NCBI GenBank assembly: GCA_900552545.1
Contig: USAL01000010.1
Location: 1-32,661, forward strand
Origin: an uncultured Sutterella sp.
GTDB lineage: Bacteria; Pseudomonadota; Gammaproteobacteria; Burkholderiales; Burkholderiaceae_F
Direction of reading: 5' to 3'
Length of the DNA stretch: 32,661 nt
A program made the translations under genes and the position numbers. Below the pieces are notes generated by a model, which was not told where the DNA came from, searched no databases, and saw only the letters and a program-made list of their open reading frames with translations. Positions 15,918 to 22,461 of the stretch are shown here, piece after piece. Within the stretch, counting starts at the first letter, position 1. Each line of letters begins with the position of its first letter.

Positions 15918-16424
15918 ATGTTTGCCGTTGGATTCGTCGGCCCTTCGGGTGTGGGCAAGACAACACTCATGGAAAAGGTTCTCGCGCGGCTCGTGAGCCG
16001 CGGGCGCACCGTCTCGGCCGTCAAGAGCACGCACCATGACACCGATCTCGACAGTCCCGGCAAGGACAGCTGGCGCTACCGAACCGCGGGCGCCAAGGAA
16101 GTCGTTCTCGCCGGCGACAAGCGCTGGGCGCTGATGCGCGAGACCGAAGGTCAGAAGGTGTCCCTGCAGGAGATCCTCTCGCGCATGGACGCTGTCGACA
16201 TCGTGCTCGTCGAGGGCTACAAGGGCGAGGAGGGCATTCCGCGCATCCTCGTGCACCGCAAGAACTGCGCGCAGGCCCTTCGGATGCTTCCGGGCGTGGC
16301 GGCCATCGCCACCGACGACCCCAATCTTGAGATCCCCGAGGGCATCGCCCGGCTCGACATCAACAGCCCGGGCGCCGTTGCAAATTTCGTCGTTACATTG
16401 AAGGCTGACAGTGATCACCTATAA
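15918..16424 (+). CDS. mobB: Molybdopterin-guanine dinucleotide biosynthesis adaptor MobB
   Basis: MobB is a small GTP-binding protein that assists MobA in attaching GMP to the molybdenum cofactor. The 168-residue protein has the P-loop GPSGVGKTT at residues 8-16, the family's STHHDTDLDSPGKDSWRYR stretch, and VDIVLVEGYKGEEGIPRI, in which DIVLVEG is the Walker B-like element. The ATG at 15918 has GGGGAG about 7 bases upstream. An earlier ATG at 15807 would add 37 unconserved residues. The gene overlaps moeA by 14 bases and leads the Moco operon. MobA is not in the window. Confidence 0.92.
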   Translation: MFAVGFVGPSGVGKTTLMEKVLARLVSRGRTVSAVKSTHHDTDLDSPGKDSWRYRTAGAKEVVLAGDKRWALMRETEGQKVSLQEILSRMDAVDIVLVEGYKGEEGIPRILVHRKNCAQALRMLPGVAAIATDDPNLEIPEGIARLDINSPGAVANFVVTLKADSDHL

Positions 16425-17616
16425 CGAAGCTCTTGAAATGATGCTGGGCCGCGCCCAGCCCATCGTGCGCACGGAAACCGTGCCGACGCTTTATGCCGAA
16501 GGGCGCGTGCTCGCGCAGGACGTCGTGAGCGCGATCAACGTTCCCGGCTGGGACAACTCCCAGATGGACGGCTACGCCGTGCGCTCGTGCGAGCTCGCCG
16601 GGGCCTCTGAAAAGACGCCCGTGCGGCTTCCCGTTTCCGACCGCATTCCTGCGGGCAGCAAGGGCGGGCCTCTCGCGCCCGGGTCCTGCGCGCGCATCTT
16701 TACCGGTGCTCCCATTCCCGAAGGCGCCGACGCGGTGGTGGCCCAGGAGGACGCGACCGTTGACGGCTCCGAGGTCGTCTTTACGGCTCCCGCGCCCGAA
16801 GGCTGCTGGGTGCGCAAGACCGCAAGCGACGTTGCCGCAGGCGCCACCGTCGCCAAGGCGGGCGAGACTCTCACCCCGGCGCTTCTAGGCCTTATCGCGA
16901 GCGTCGGCACCAGCTACGTGACGGTCTTCAAGCACCTGCGCGTGGGGGTGTTCTTTTCCGGCAGCGAGCTCGTTGCGCCGGGCGAGCCCTTAGGCGAAGG
17001 CGGCATCTACAACTCCAACCGCTACACGATCCGCGCTCTTTTGCGGCGCCTTGACTGCGAGGTGTTTGATCTCGGCACGGTGCCCGATTCGCTTGAAGCG
17101 ACCGTTGAGGCTTTCGAGCGCGCCTCGCGCACGGCCGACGTCATCATCAGCTCGGGCGGCATGAGCGTGGGCGAAGAGGATCACATTAAGCCCGCCGTCG
17201 AGCGCTTGGGCCGCATCGAGATGTGGCGCGTGGCCTTAAAGCCCGGCAAGCCCGTCGCGCTGGGCGAAGTCTGCGGCAAGCCCTTTATTGGGCTGCCCGG
17301 CAACCCGGTCTCGAGCTTCGTGACGTTTCTGATGCTCGCGCGCCCCTACATCCTGCGCTGCCAGGGCCGCAGCGCAGTGCGCGTCGCGCCCATGATGATG
17401 CGCGCGGACTTCGAGCGCACCAAGCCCTGCAGCCGCGAGGAGTTCGTGCGCGTGCGCCGCAACCACGAAGGGGGTCTTGACATCTTCCCGACGCAGAACT
17501 CCCAGGTGCTCACAAGCTGCGCCTGGGCCGACGGCTTGGTCGACATCCCCGCGGGCGCTCTGGTGAAAAAGGGCGATCTGGTGGCCTATTACCCCTTTGG
17601 AGATTTGTTCCTGTGA
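16411..17616 (+). CDS. moeA: Molybdopterin molybdenumtransferase MoeA
   Basis: MoeA inserts molybdate into adenylylated molybdopterin. The 401-residue protein carries the family marks DNSQMDGYAVRS near residue 50, ARIFTGAPIPEGADAVVAQE, the MPT-binding SSGGMSVGEEDH near residue 250, KPGKPVALG and FIGLPGNPVSSFVTF. The C-terminal domain IV (FERTKPCSREEFVRV...) is complete. It starts with GTG inside the end of mobB, with GAAGG about 7 bases upstream. This gives MITYNEALEMML, the usual start pattern. It overlaps moaD by 4 bases. Confidence 0.96.
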   Translation: MITYNEALEMMLGRAQPIVRTETVPTLYAEGRVLAQDVVSAINVPGWDNSQMDGYAVRSCELAGASEKTPVRLPVSDRIPAGSKGGPLAPGSCARIFTGAPIPEGADAVVAQEDATVDGSEVVFTAPAPEGCWVRKTASDVAAGATVAKAGETLTPALLGLIASVGTSYVTVFKHLRVGVFFSGSELVAPGEPLGEGGIYNSNRYTIRALLRRLDCEVFDLGTVPDSLEATVEAFERASRTADVIISSGGMSVGEEDHIKPAVERLGRIEMWRVALKPGKPVALGEVCGKPFIGLPGNPVSSFVTFLMLARPYILRCQGRSAVRVAPMMMRADFERTKPCSREEFVRVRRNHEGGLDIFPTQNSQVLTSCAWADGLVDIPAGALVKKGDLVAYYPFGDLFL

Positions 17617-17870
17617 AAATCAAGGTGAAGTATTTCGCCCTGTTGCGCGAAGCCGTGGGCACGGGTGAGGAGACGGTTGAAGTGGCCGTTGCCGCGCCCA
17701 CCGTGGCCGACGTCCGTGCGGCCTGCATTGCGATCGACGCCAAGCACGCCGAAGCCTTTGCAAGCGTGCGCCGCATCCGCGCGGCGGTCGACGGCGTCAT
17801 GGCTGGCGACTCTGCTCTCGTCGCCGAGGCCGCCGAAGTGGCGTTTTTCCCGCCCGTCACTGGAGGCTAG
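17613..17870 (+). CDS. moaD: Molybdopterin synthase sulfur-carrier subunit MoaD
   Basis: MoaD carries the thiocarboxylate sulfur used to make the dithiolene of molybdopterin. The 85-residue ubiquitin-like protein starts MKIKVKYFALLREAVG and ends VAFFPPVTGG with the essential C-terminal Gly-Gly. It begins with GTG in a GTGA overlap with the moeA stop, so translation is coupled. Confidence 0.95.
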   Translation: MKIKVKYFALLREAVGTGEETVEVAVAAPTVADVRAACIAIDAKHAEAFASVRRIRAAVDGVMAGDSALVAEAAEVAFFPPVTGG

Positions 17871-17874
17871 AGAC

Positions 17875-18333
17875 GTGTCGCAAGGCATCACGAAGATTCG
17901 CGTCGGACACGAGGATTTCGACGTTTCAGCTGAGCTTGCTGCGCTCGAGCGCCCCGAGCGCACCGCGGGCGCTGCGGTCACCTTCACCGGGATCGTGCGC
18001 AGCGACGGCGAGGTGCTCGAAATGGAGCTCGAGCACTATCCGGGCATGACCGAAAAGGCGCTCGAAGGCATCGTTGAAAAGGCCAGAAGCCGCTGGGATT
18101 TGGAAGACGTCGTGGTGATTCACCGCGTAGGTCCCTTGAAGGTGGGCGAGCAGATCGTCCTTACGCTTGTAACCTCAAGTCATCGGCGTGAGGCGTTTGA
18201 GGCGTGCGAATTCATCATGGACTGGCTCAAGACCGAGGCACCCTTCTGGAAGAAGGAGACGACGGCCGCAGGCGCCCGCTGGGTCGACGCCCGCGAAAGC
18301 GACGAGGCCGCGCGCGAGCGCTGGCTGAAGTAA
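17875..18333 (+). CDS. moaE: Molybdopterin synthase catalytic subunit MoaE
   Basis: MoaE pairs with MoaD to convert cyclic pyranopterin monophosphate to molybdopterin. The 152-residue protein shows AAVTFTGIVRSDG, LELEHY-type MELEHYPGMTEKAL, VVIHRVGPLKVGEQIVL, SSHRREAFEACEFIMDWLK and the catalytic lysine region KTEAPFWKKE. I choose the GTG at 17875, five codons before the conserved ITKIRVG strand, with GGAGG about 9 bases upstream at the end of moaD. The frame is open further upstream, but that would overlap moaD. It is the last gene before a terminator. Confidence 0.93.
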   Translation: MSQGITKIRVGHEDFDVSAELAALERPERTAGAAVTFTGIVRSDGEVLEMELEHYPGMTEKALEGIVEKARSRWDLEDVVVIHRVGPLKVGEQIVLTLVTSSHRREAFEACEFIMDWLKTEAPFWKKETTAAGARWVDARESDEAARERWLK

Positions 18334-18343
18334 AGGAATAGGC

Positions 18344-18370
18344 GCTTGGGCGCGAGCCCAGGCCCTTTTT
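18344..18370 (+). terminator. Terminator of the Moco operon
   Basis: GCTTGGGC and GCCCAGGC pair around a GCGA tetraloop and are followed by CCTTTTTT, 10 bases after the moaE stop. The crcB start lies only 36 bases beyond it. Confidence 0.85.
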
Positions 18371-18406
18371 TCTTCCTTCCTTTCAAATTTTTTGTCGAGT
18401 TGTTTT

Positions 18407-18841
18407 ATGACGCTGATGACGCGCGACGGCCCCCTGTGGGTCGTCTTTCTTGCCGTGGGAAGCGGCGCCGCGTTGGGCGCAATCGTCCGCTGGGCGCTTT
18501 CCTATGCGTTGAACCCGCGCTGGGCGATGATGCCCGCGGGAACGCTCACGGCCAACCTTCTGGGCGGCTTTCTGATCGGCATTGCGGTCGCCTTCTTTGC
18601 CGATCAGCTCACCTCGAGCCCCGCATTGCGGCTTTTCGTGGTGACGGGCTTTCTCGGGGGCCTCACGACGTTTTCGACCTTTTCGAGCGAAAACATCGCG
18701 ATGCTTTTGAACGGCGAATACGTGCGTGCGGTGACGCATGCCGCCACGCACCTTGTGGGCACCATTTCGATGACCGCCGTGGGCCTGTGGTTCTACCGCA
18801 ATATTCTCCGTGCGGTTGTCATGAAATGTTTTGGGAGTTGA
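18407..18841 (+). CDS. crcB: Fluoride ion channel CrcB/Fluc
   Basis: CrcB exports toxic fluoride as a dual-topology dimer in the inner membrane. The 144-residue protein has four membrane segments and the family marks GAALGAIVRWALSY, GTLTANLLGGFLIG (conserved pore Asn) and TGFLGGLTTFSTFSSE. The ATG at 18407 is chosen, with another ATG three codons later and a TTG at 18392 as alternatives. None has a good ribosome site. No fluoride riboswitch pattern is seen in the short gap after the Moco terminator, so its expression may rely on read-through or on a promoter inside that gap. Confidence 0.92.
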   Translation: MTLMTRDGPLWVVFLAVGSGAALGAIVRWALSYALNPRWAMMPAGTLTANLLGGFLIGIAVAFFADQLTSSPALRLFVVTGFLGGLTTFSTFSSENIAMLLNGEYVRAVTHAATHLVGTISMTAVGLWFYRNILRAVVMKCFGS

Positions 18842-18846
18842 AAGCG

Positions 18847-19275
18847 ATGATCCGAATCTCTCCGGCGGCTGCGGCCGCAGCCGCCGCAATGGCGGCGTGC
18901 TTTTGCGCGGCGTCGGCCGCAACCGCGGCCGATGCGTTGACGAGTTGCTACAAGAAGTCCGAGACCACCGTCGAGGTGCAGGCCTGCCTCAAGGAGGAGC
19001 TTGAGGTGGTGAAAAAGCGCTACGACGACGTCGTCGAGCGCGTGATGGACAACGCCCGCGAGCTTGACCGCGTGCAGAAGAAAAAGACGGCCGCCAATGC
19101 CTTTACCGAGGCAAACAAGGCTTTCGAGAAGTTTGTCGACGCCGAATGCGGCTGGATCAACGCGAGCTACGGCAGCGGCACGGGCGCGGGCAACGCCAAG
19201 CTTGCCTGCCGCATCAACTTGATGCGCCTGCGTACGGGAGCGATGGACGCGCAGTTTCTGACGCCCAACAATTGA
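18847..19275 (+). CDS. LprI/DUF1311-family periplasmic protein
   Basis: A 142-residue exported protein. The N-terminus has a long Ala-rich signal sequence, probably cleaved near ATA-AD around residue 27. The mature part matches the LprI N-terminal (DUF1311) fold: LTSCYKKSETTVEVQACLKE, then KRYDDVVERVMDNARELDRV, then KAFEKFVDAECGWI and ACRINLMRLRT. Four cysteines (in SCY, ACL, ECG and ACR) should form two disulfides. Some relatives inhibit lysozyme, but most have no assigned role. It starts 5 bases after crcB, with GGGAG upstream, and shares its transcript. Confidence 0.8.
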   Translation: MIRISPAAAAAAAAMAACFCAASAATAADALTSCYKKSETTVEVQACLKEELEVVKKRYDDVVERVMDNARELDRVQKKKTAANAFTEANKAFEKFVDAECGWINASYGSGTGAGNAKLACRINLMRLRTGAMDAQFLTPNN

Positions 19276-19306
19276 TTCGCTTGGGGCCTTTGCTCGCGAG
19301 CTTTCG

Positions 19307-19337
19307 AGCCGGTCTTCTGACGAGGATCGGCTTTTTT
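19307..19337 (+). terminator. Terminator of crcB-lprI
   Basis: AGCCGGTC (19307-19314) and GATCGGCT (19325-19332) form an 8-bp stem with one G-U pair, followed by six T. It ends the rightward genes before convergent leuS. A second GC-rich stem (GCGGCCGG/CCGGCCGC, 19338-19365) follows immediately. Confidence 0.8.
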
Positions 19338-19397
19338 GCGGCCGGCGGGTTTTGAGCCCGGCCGCAGAAAACAAAGGGGAAACAAGAGGGCAAACGA

Positions 19398-19433
19398 AAG
19401 CCCCCTTGCAGCACGGAAGCTTCAAGGGGGCTT
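19398..19433 (-). terminator. Candidate terminator of leuS
   Basis: AAGCCCCCTTG (19398-19408) and CAAGGGGGCTT (19423-19433) are perfectly complementary. The minus strand continues TTCGTTTG, a weak U-tract, 27 bases after the leuS stop. Confidence 0.6.
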
Positions 19434-19459
19434 GGGATGGTCGAAAAATCGTCAGACCA

Positions 19460-22099
19460 TTACTTCGCCACGACGTTCACGAGCTTGTTGGGAACGACGA
19501 TGACCTTTCTCACCGTCGCATCGCCCACGAAGCGCTGCACGTCGGGGTGCGCGAGCACGGTCTTTTCAATGTCCTCGCGGGAGGCCCCGGTCGGGATCAT
19601 GATCTGGCCGCGCAGCTTGCCGTTGACCTGGATGACGTACTTCACTTCGTCGACTTCGAGAGCCGACTCGTTCACCTCGGGCCACGGCGCGTCGATGAGC
19701 TCGGTGCCCTCGGCCTCGGCAAAGCCGAGAGCGTCCCAGAGCGCCGAGGTGATGTGCGGCGCAATCGGGTAGAGCGTGCGGATCAGAATCGAGATTGCGT
19801 GCTTGCGGGCGGCGCTTGCCGTCTCGCTTGTTTCGGCAAAGCCGTCGATGCTGTTCATCATCTTCATCGCCGCCGAGACGACCGTGTTGAACTGCATGCG
19901 GTCGAAGTCCGACTCAGCCTGCTTGAGGGTGAGGTGGATGTCGCGCAGGAAGCCCTTGACGGCCTTGGAGGCGCCGGCAACGTCGATGGTGTCAGCGGCC
20001 GCACGAATTTCGTCGTGGTGGTTGTAGCTCCAGTTCCACATGCGGCGCAGGAACCGGTAGGCGCCTTCGGCGCCGGAATTCGACCACGCGGCGGACTGAT
20101 CAGGGGGTCCTGCAAACATCACGAACGTACGGGCGGTATCCGCGCCGAACTGCTTGATGATGTCGCGCGGCTCGACCACGTTGTTCTTGGATTTCGACAT
20201 CTTCTCGATGCCGCCGGAGACCACGGGCAGCCCGTCTTCCTTCGAGGTGACGCGGCAGGGACGGCCCTTCTCGTCATACTCGATGTTGATTTCGTACGGG
20301 TAGTACCAGCGCTTGTGGCCGTCGGGCAGTTCGCGGTAGAAGCACTCGGCCGTGAGCATGCCCTGGGTGAAGAGACGCGTGAAGGGCTCGTCGAACTTCA
20401 CGAGGCCCAGATCGCGCATCACCTTCGTCCAGAAGCGGGCGTAGAGCAGGTGCAGCACGGCGTGCTCGATGCCGCCGATGTACTGGTCCATCGGGCCCCA
20501 GTAGTCGTTGCGGCTGTCGACCATCGCGCCGTTGCAGTCGGGCGAGCAGTAGCGCATGTAGTACCACGAGCTGTCGACGAAGGTATCCATCGTGTCGGTC
20601 TCGCGGCGGGCGTCGGCGCCGCACTTCGGGCACTTGCAGGCGAGGAACTCCTCGCACTTGTTGAGCGGATTGCCCGAGCCGTCCGGAATGAGGTTCTCCG
20701 GCAGCAGCACCGGCAGATCCTTTTCAGGCACCGGCACGGGACCGCAGTGCGGGCAGTTGATGATCGGAATCGGGGTGCCCCAGTAGCGCTGGCGCGAGAT
20801 GCCCCAGTCGCGCAGGCGGAACATCGTCTGCTTGTGGCCGATGCCCATCGCCTGCAGGTCGGCGGCAATCGCGTCGACCGCCTCGTGATAGTGCAGGCCG
20901 TTGTACTTGCCCGAGTTGATGCAGTAGGGGTTGCGGGTCTTGTCGCCGTACCACTCCTGCCAGGCATCGGTCGAGAAGGTTTCGCCCTCGACCTGGCAGA
21001 CTTGGATGATGTCAATGCCAAACTTCTTGGCAAAGGCGAAGTCGCGCTCATCGTGCGCGGGCACGCCCATGACGGCGCCTTCGCCGTAGCTCATGAGCAC
21101 GTAGTTGCCGATCCAGACCTCGACCTGACGGCCGTTGAGCGGGTGCGTGACGTAAAAGCCCGTGCGCACGCCCTTCTTTTCCATCGTGGCCATGTCGGCC
21201 TCGGACACCGACCCCTTGGCGCATTCCTCGATGAAGGCCTGAAGATCAGGACGATCCTTGGCAAGGCGCTTGGCGAGCGGATGTTCGGCGGCAATCGCCA
21301 CGAACGTTACGCCCATGATCGTGTCGGCGCGCGTCGTGTAGACGTTGAGCTGCTTCTTCTCGCCGTCGATTTCGTACGGGAAGCCGAAGTTGACGCCCAC
21401 GCTCTTGCCGATCCAGTGCTCCTGCATGCGGCGCACCTGCTCGGGCCAGCCCTGAAGCTTGTCGAGGTCGGCAAGAAGTTCGTCGGCGTACTGCGTGATG
21501 CCGAGGTAGTAGCCCGGAATCTCGCGCTTTTCAACGAGCGCGCCCGAGCGCCAGCCGCGGCCGTCGATCACCTGCTCGTTGGCGAGCACGGTCTTGTCGA
21601 CCGGGTCCCAGTTGACGATCTGCGTCTTGCGGTAGGCGATGCCGCGCTCGAGCATCTTGAGGAACATCCACTGATTCCAGCGGTAGTACTCGGGCTTGCA
21701 GGTCGTCACTTCGCGCGACCAGTCGAAGGCGAGGCCGAGCGGGCGCATCTGTTCCTTCATGTCGGCGATGTTCTGGTACGTCCAGGCCGCAGGCGCTACG
21801 TTCTTAGCGATGGCGGCGTTTTCCGCCGGCAACCCGAAGCTGTCCCAGCCCATGGGGGTCATGACGTTGTAGCCCTTCATGCGGCGGTAGCGGTAGAGCA
21901 CGTCGTTGAGGGTGTAGTTTCTGACGTGGCCCATGTGCAGCTTCCCGGAGGGGTAGGGAAGCATGGAGCAGACGTAGAACTTGGGTTTTTCGCGGCCGTT
22001 CTTGTCAACCGCGTGCTCGACGGCGCGGTAGACATCGGCCTTTCGCCATTGTTCCTGCACCTGAGCTTCGATTTCTTGTGGGCTGTAGGTTTCGCGCAT
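19460..22099 (-). CDS. leuS: Leucyl-tRNA synthetase
   Basis: Charges tRNA-Leu in the cytoplasm. The 879-residue class I synthetase has the HIGH-type motif HMGH at residues 55-58 in LPYPSGKLHMGHVRNY. It also has a CP1 editing domain with GVTFVAIAAEHPLA and MGVPAHDERD, the paired zinc-type CPHCG and CPKCG knuckles, DTFVDSSWYYMRYC, and KMSKSKNN near residue 630. A C-terminal anticodon-binding and LeuRS-specific domain ends GKLRGQIMIPTGASRED...VVPNKLVNVVAK. The ATG at 22099 gives METYSPQ-type MRETYSPQEIE, the normal bacterial start. Twenty-five more upstream residues in frame are not conserved. The usual downstream partner lptE is more than 3.8 kb away here. Confidence 0.97.
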   Translation of the reverse strand: MRETYSPQEIEAQVQEQWRKADVYRAVEHAVDKNGREKPKFYVCSMLPYPSGKLHMGHVRNYTLNDVLYRYRRMKGYNVMTPMGWDSFGLPAENAAIAKNVAPAAWTYQNIADMKEQMRPLGLAFDWSREVTTCKPEYYRWNQWMFLKMLERGIAYRKTQIVNWDPVDKTVLANEQVIDGRGWRSGALVEKREIPGYYLGITQYADELLADLDKLQGWPEQVRRMQEHWIGKSVGVNFGFPYEIDGEKKQLNVYTTRADTIMGVTFVAIAAEHPLAKRLAKDRPDLQAFIEECAKGSVSEADMATMEKKGVRTGFYVTHPLNGRQVEVWIGNYVLMSYGEGAVMGVPAHDERDFAFAKKFGIDIIQVCQVEGETFSTDAWQEWYGDKTRNPYCINSGKYNGLHYHEAVDAIAADLQAMGIGHKQTMFRLRDWGISRQRYWGTPIPIINCPHCGPVPVPEKDLPVLLPENLIPDGSGNPLNKCEEFLACKCPKCGADARRETDTMDTFVDSSWYYMRYCSPDCNGAMVDSRNDYWGPMDQYIGGIEHAVLHLLYARFWTKVMRDLGLVKFDEPFTRLFTQGMLTAECFYRELPDGHKRWYYPYEINIEYDEKGRPCRVTSKEDGLPVVSGGIEKMSKSKNNVVEPRDIIKQFGADTARTFVMFAGPPDQSAAWSNSGAEGAYRFLRRMWNWSYNHHDEIRAAADTIDVAGASKAVKGFLRDIHLTLKQAESDFDRMQFNTVVSAAMKMMNSIDGFAETSETASAARKHAISILIRTLYPIAPHITSALWDALGFAEAEGTELIDAPWPEVNESALEVDEVKYVIQVNGKLRGQIMIPTGASREDIEKTVLAHPDVQRFVGDATVRKVIVVPNKLVNVVAK

Positions 22100-22178
22100 G
22101 TGGCGCCCTTTCTTGTTGGCTGGAGTATGGATCTTCGGCAGACTTCGCTGCGAAGAACCGACTGTGTACTTCATAGGA

Positions 22179-22218
22179 GGTCAAAAGACCTGAACTCTTA
22201 AGTATAAAACTTTTGACC
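22179..22218. promoter_or_regulatory. Inverted repeat GGTCAAAAG / CTTTTGACC in the leuS-uvrD gap
   Basis: Two perfect 9-bp complementary arms (22179-22187 and 22210-22218) enclose 22 bases that include TATACT on the minus strand, a likely leuS -10 box. It may be an operator or a leader hairpin. The rest of the 362-base divergent gap (22100-22461) holds a small CTTCG/CGAAG hairpin, a CCGCACG/CGTGCGG dyad (22406-22424) and a TAAAAT that could serve uvrD. No T-box pattern was recognised. Confidence 0.4.
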
Positions 22219-22461
22219 GCGCCCCATTTTTCGCGGGTTCTGCTCAGGCTGAAGGATACCCGGGACCGCTTGACCCCTTGGACACCCCTTCAGTCACCCC
22301 TCTCTCGACTCCTCAATCAACCCTCCAGGTGCAAGACGGCTTTGAGATAAAATCAGCCGCTTTGATTTTCCGAAAAAAGTTTCGCCGCGCGATTTTCCCC
22401 GGCACCCGCACGGACTGCGTGCGGCTTCTGAGCTCTCCTTGAGCACTCCGTAGACCCCCTT

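Noticed and set aside
15606..16418. N-terminal extension of lptE to 451 residues
   Set aside because: The extension is antisense to mobB and would bury the lipoprotein signal sequence.
18334..18406. Fluoride riboswitch before crcB
   Set aside because: The gap is filled by the Moco operon terminator, and the riboswitch core sequence is not there.
19352..22201. 949-codon open frame on the plus strand across leuS
   Set aside because: It is antisense to a complete leuS with all motifs. Its protein is a His/Val/Asp-rich product of reversed GC-biased codons with no family likeness.
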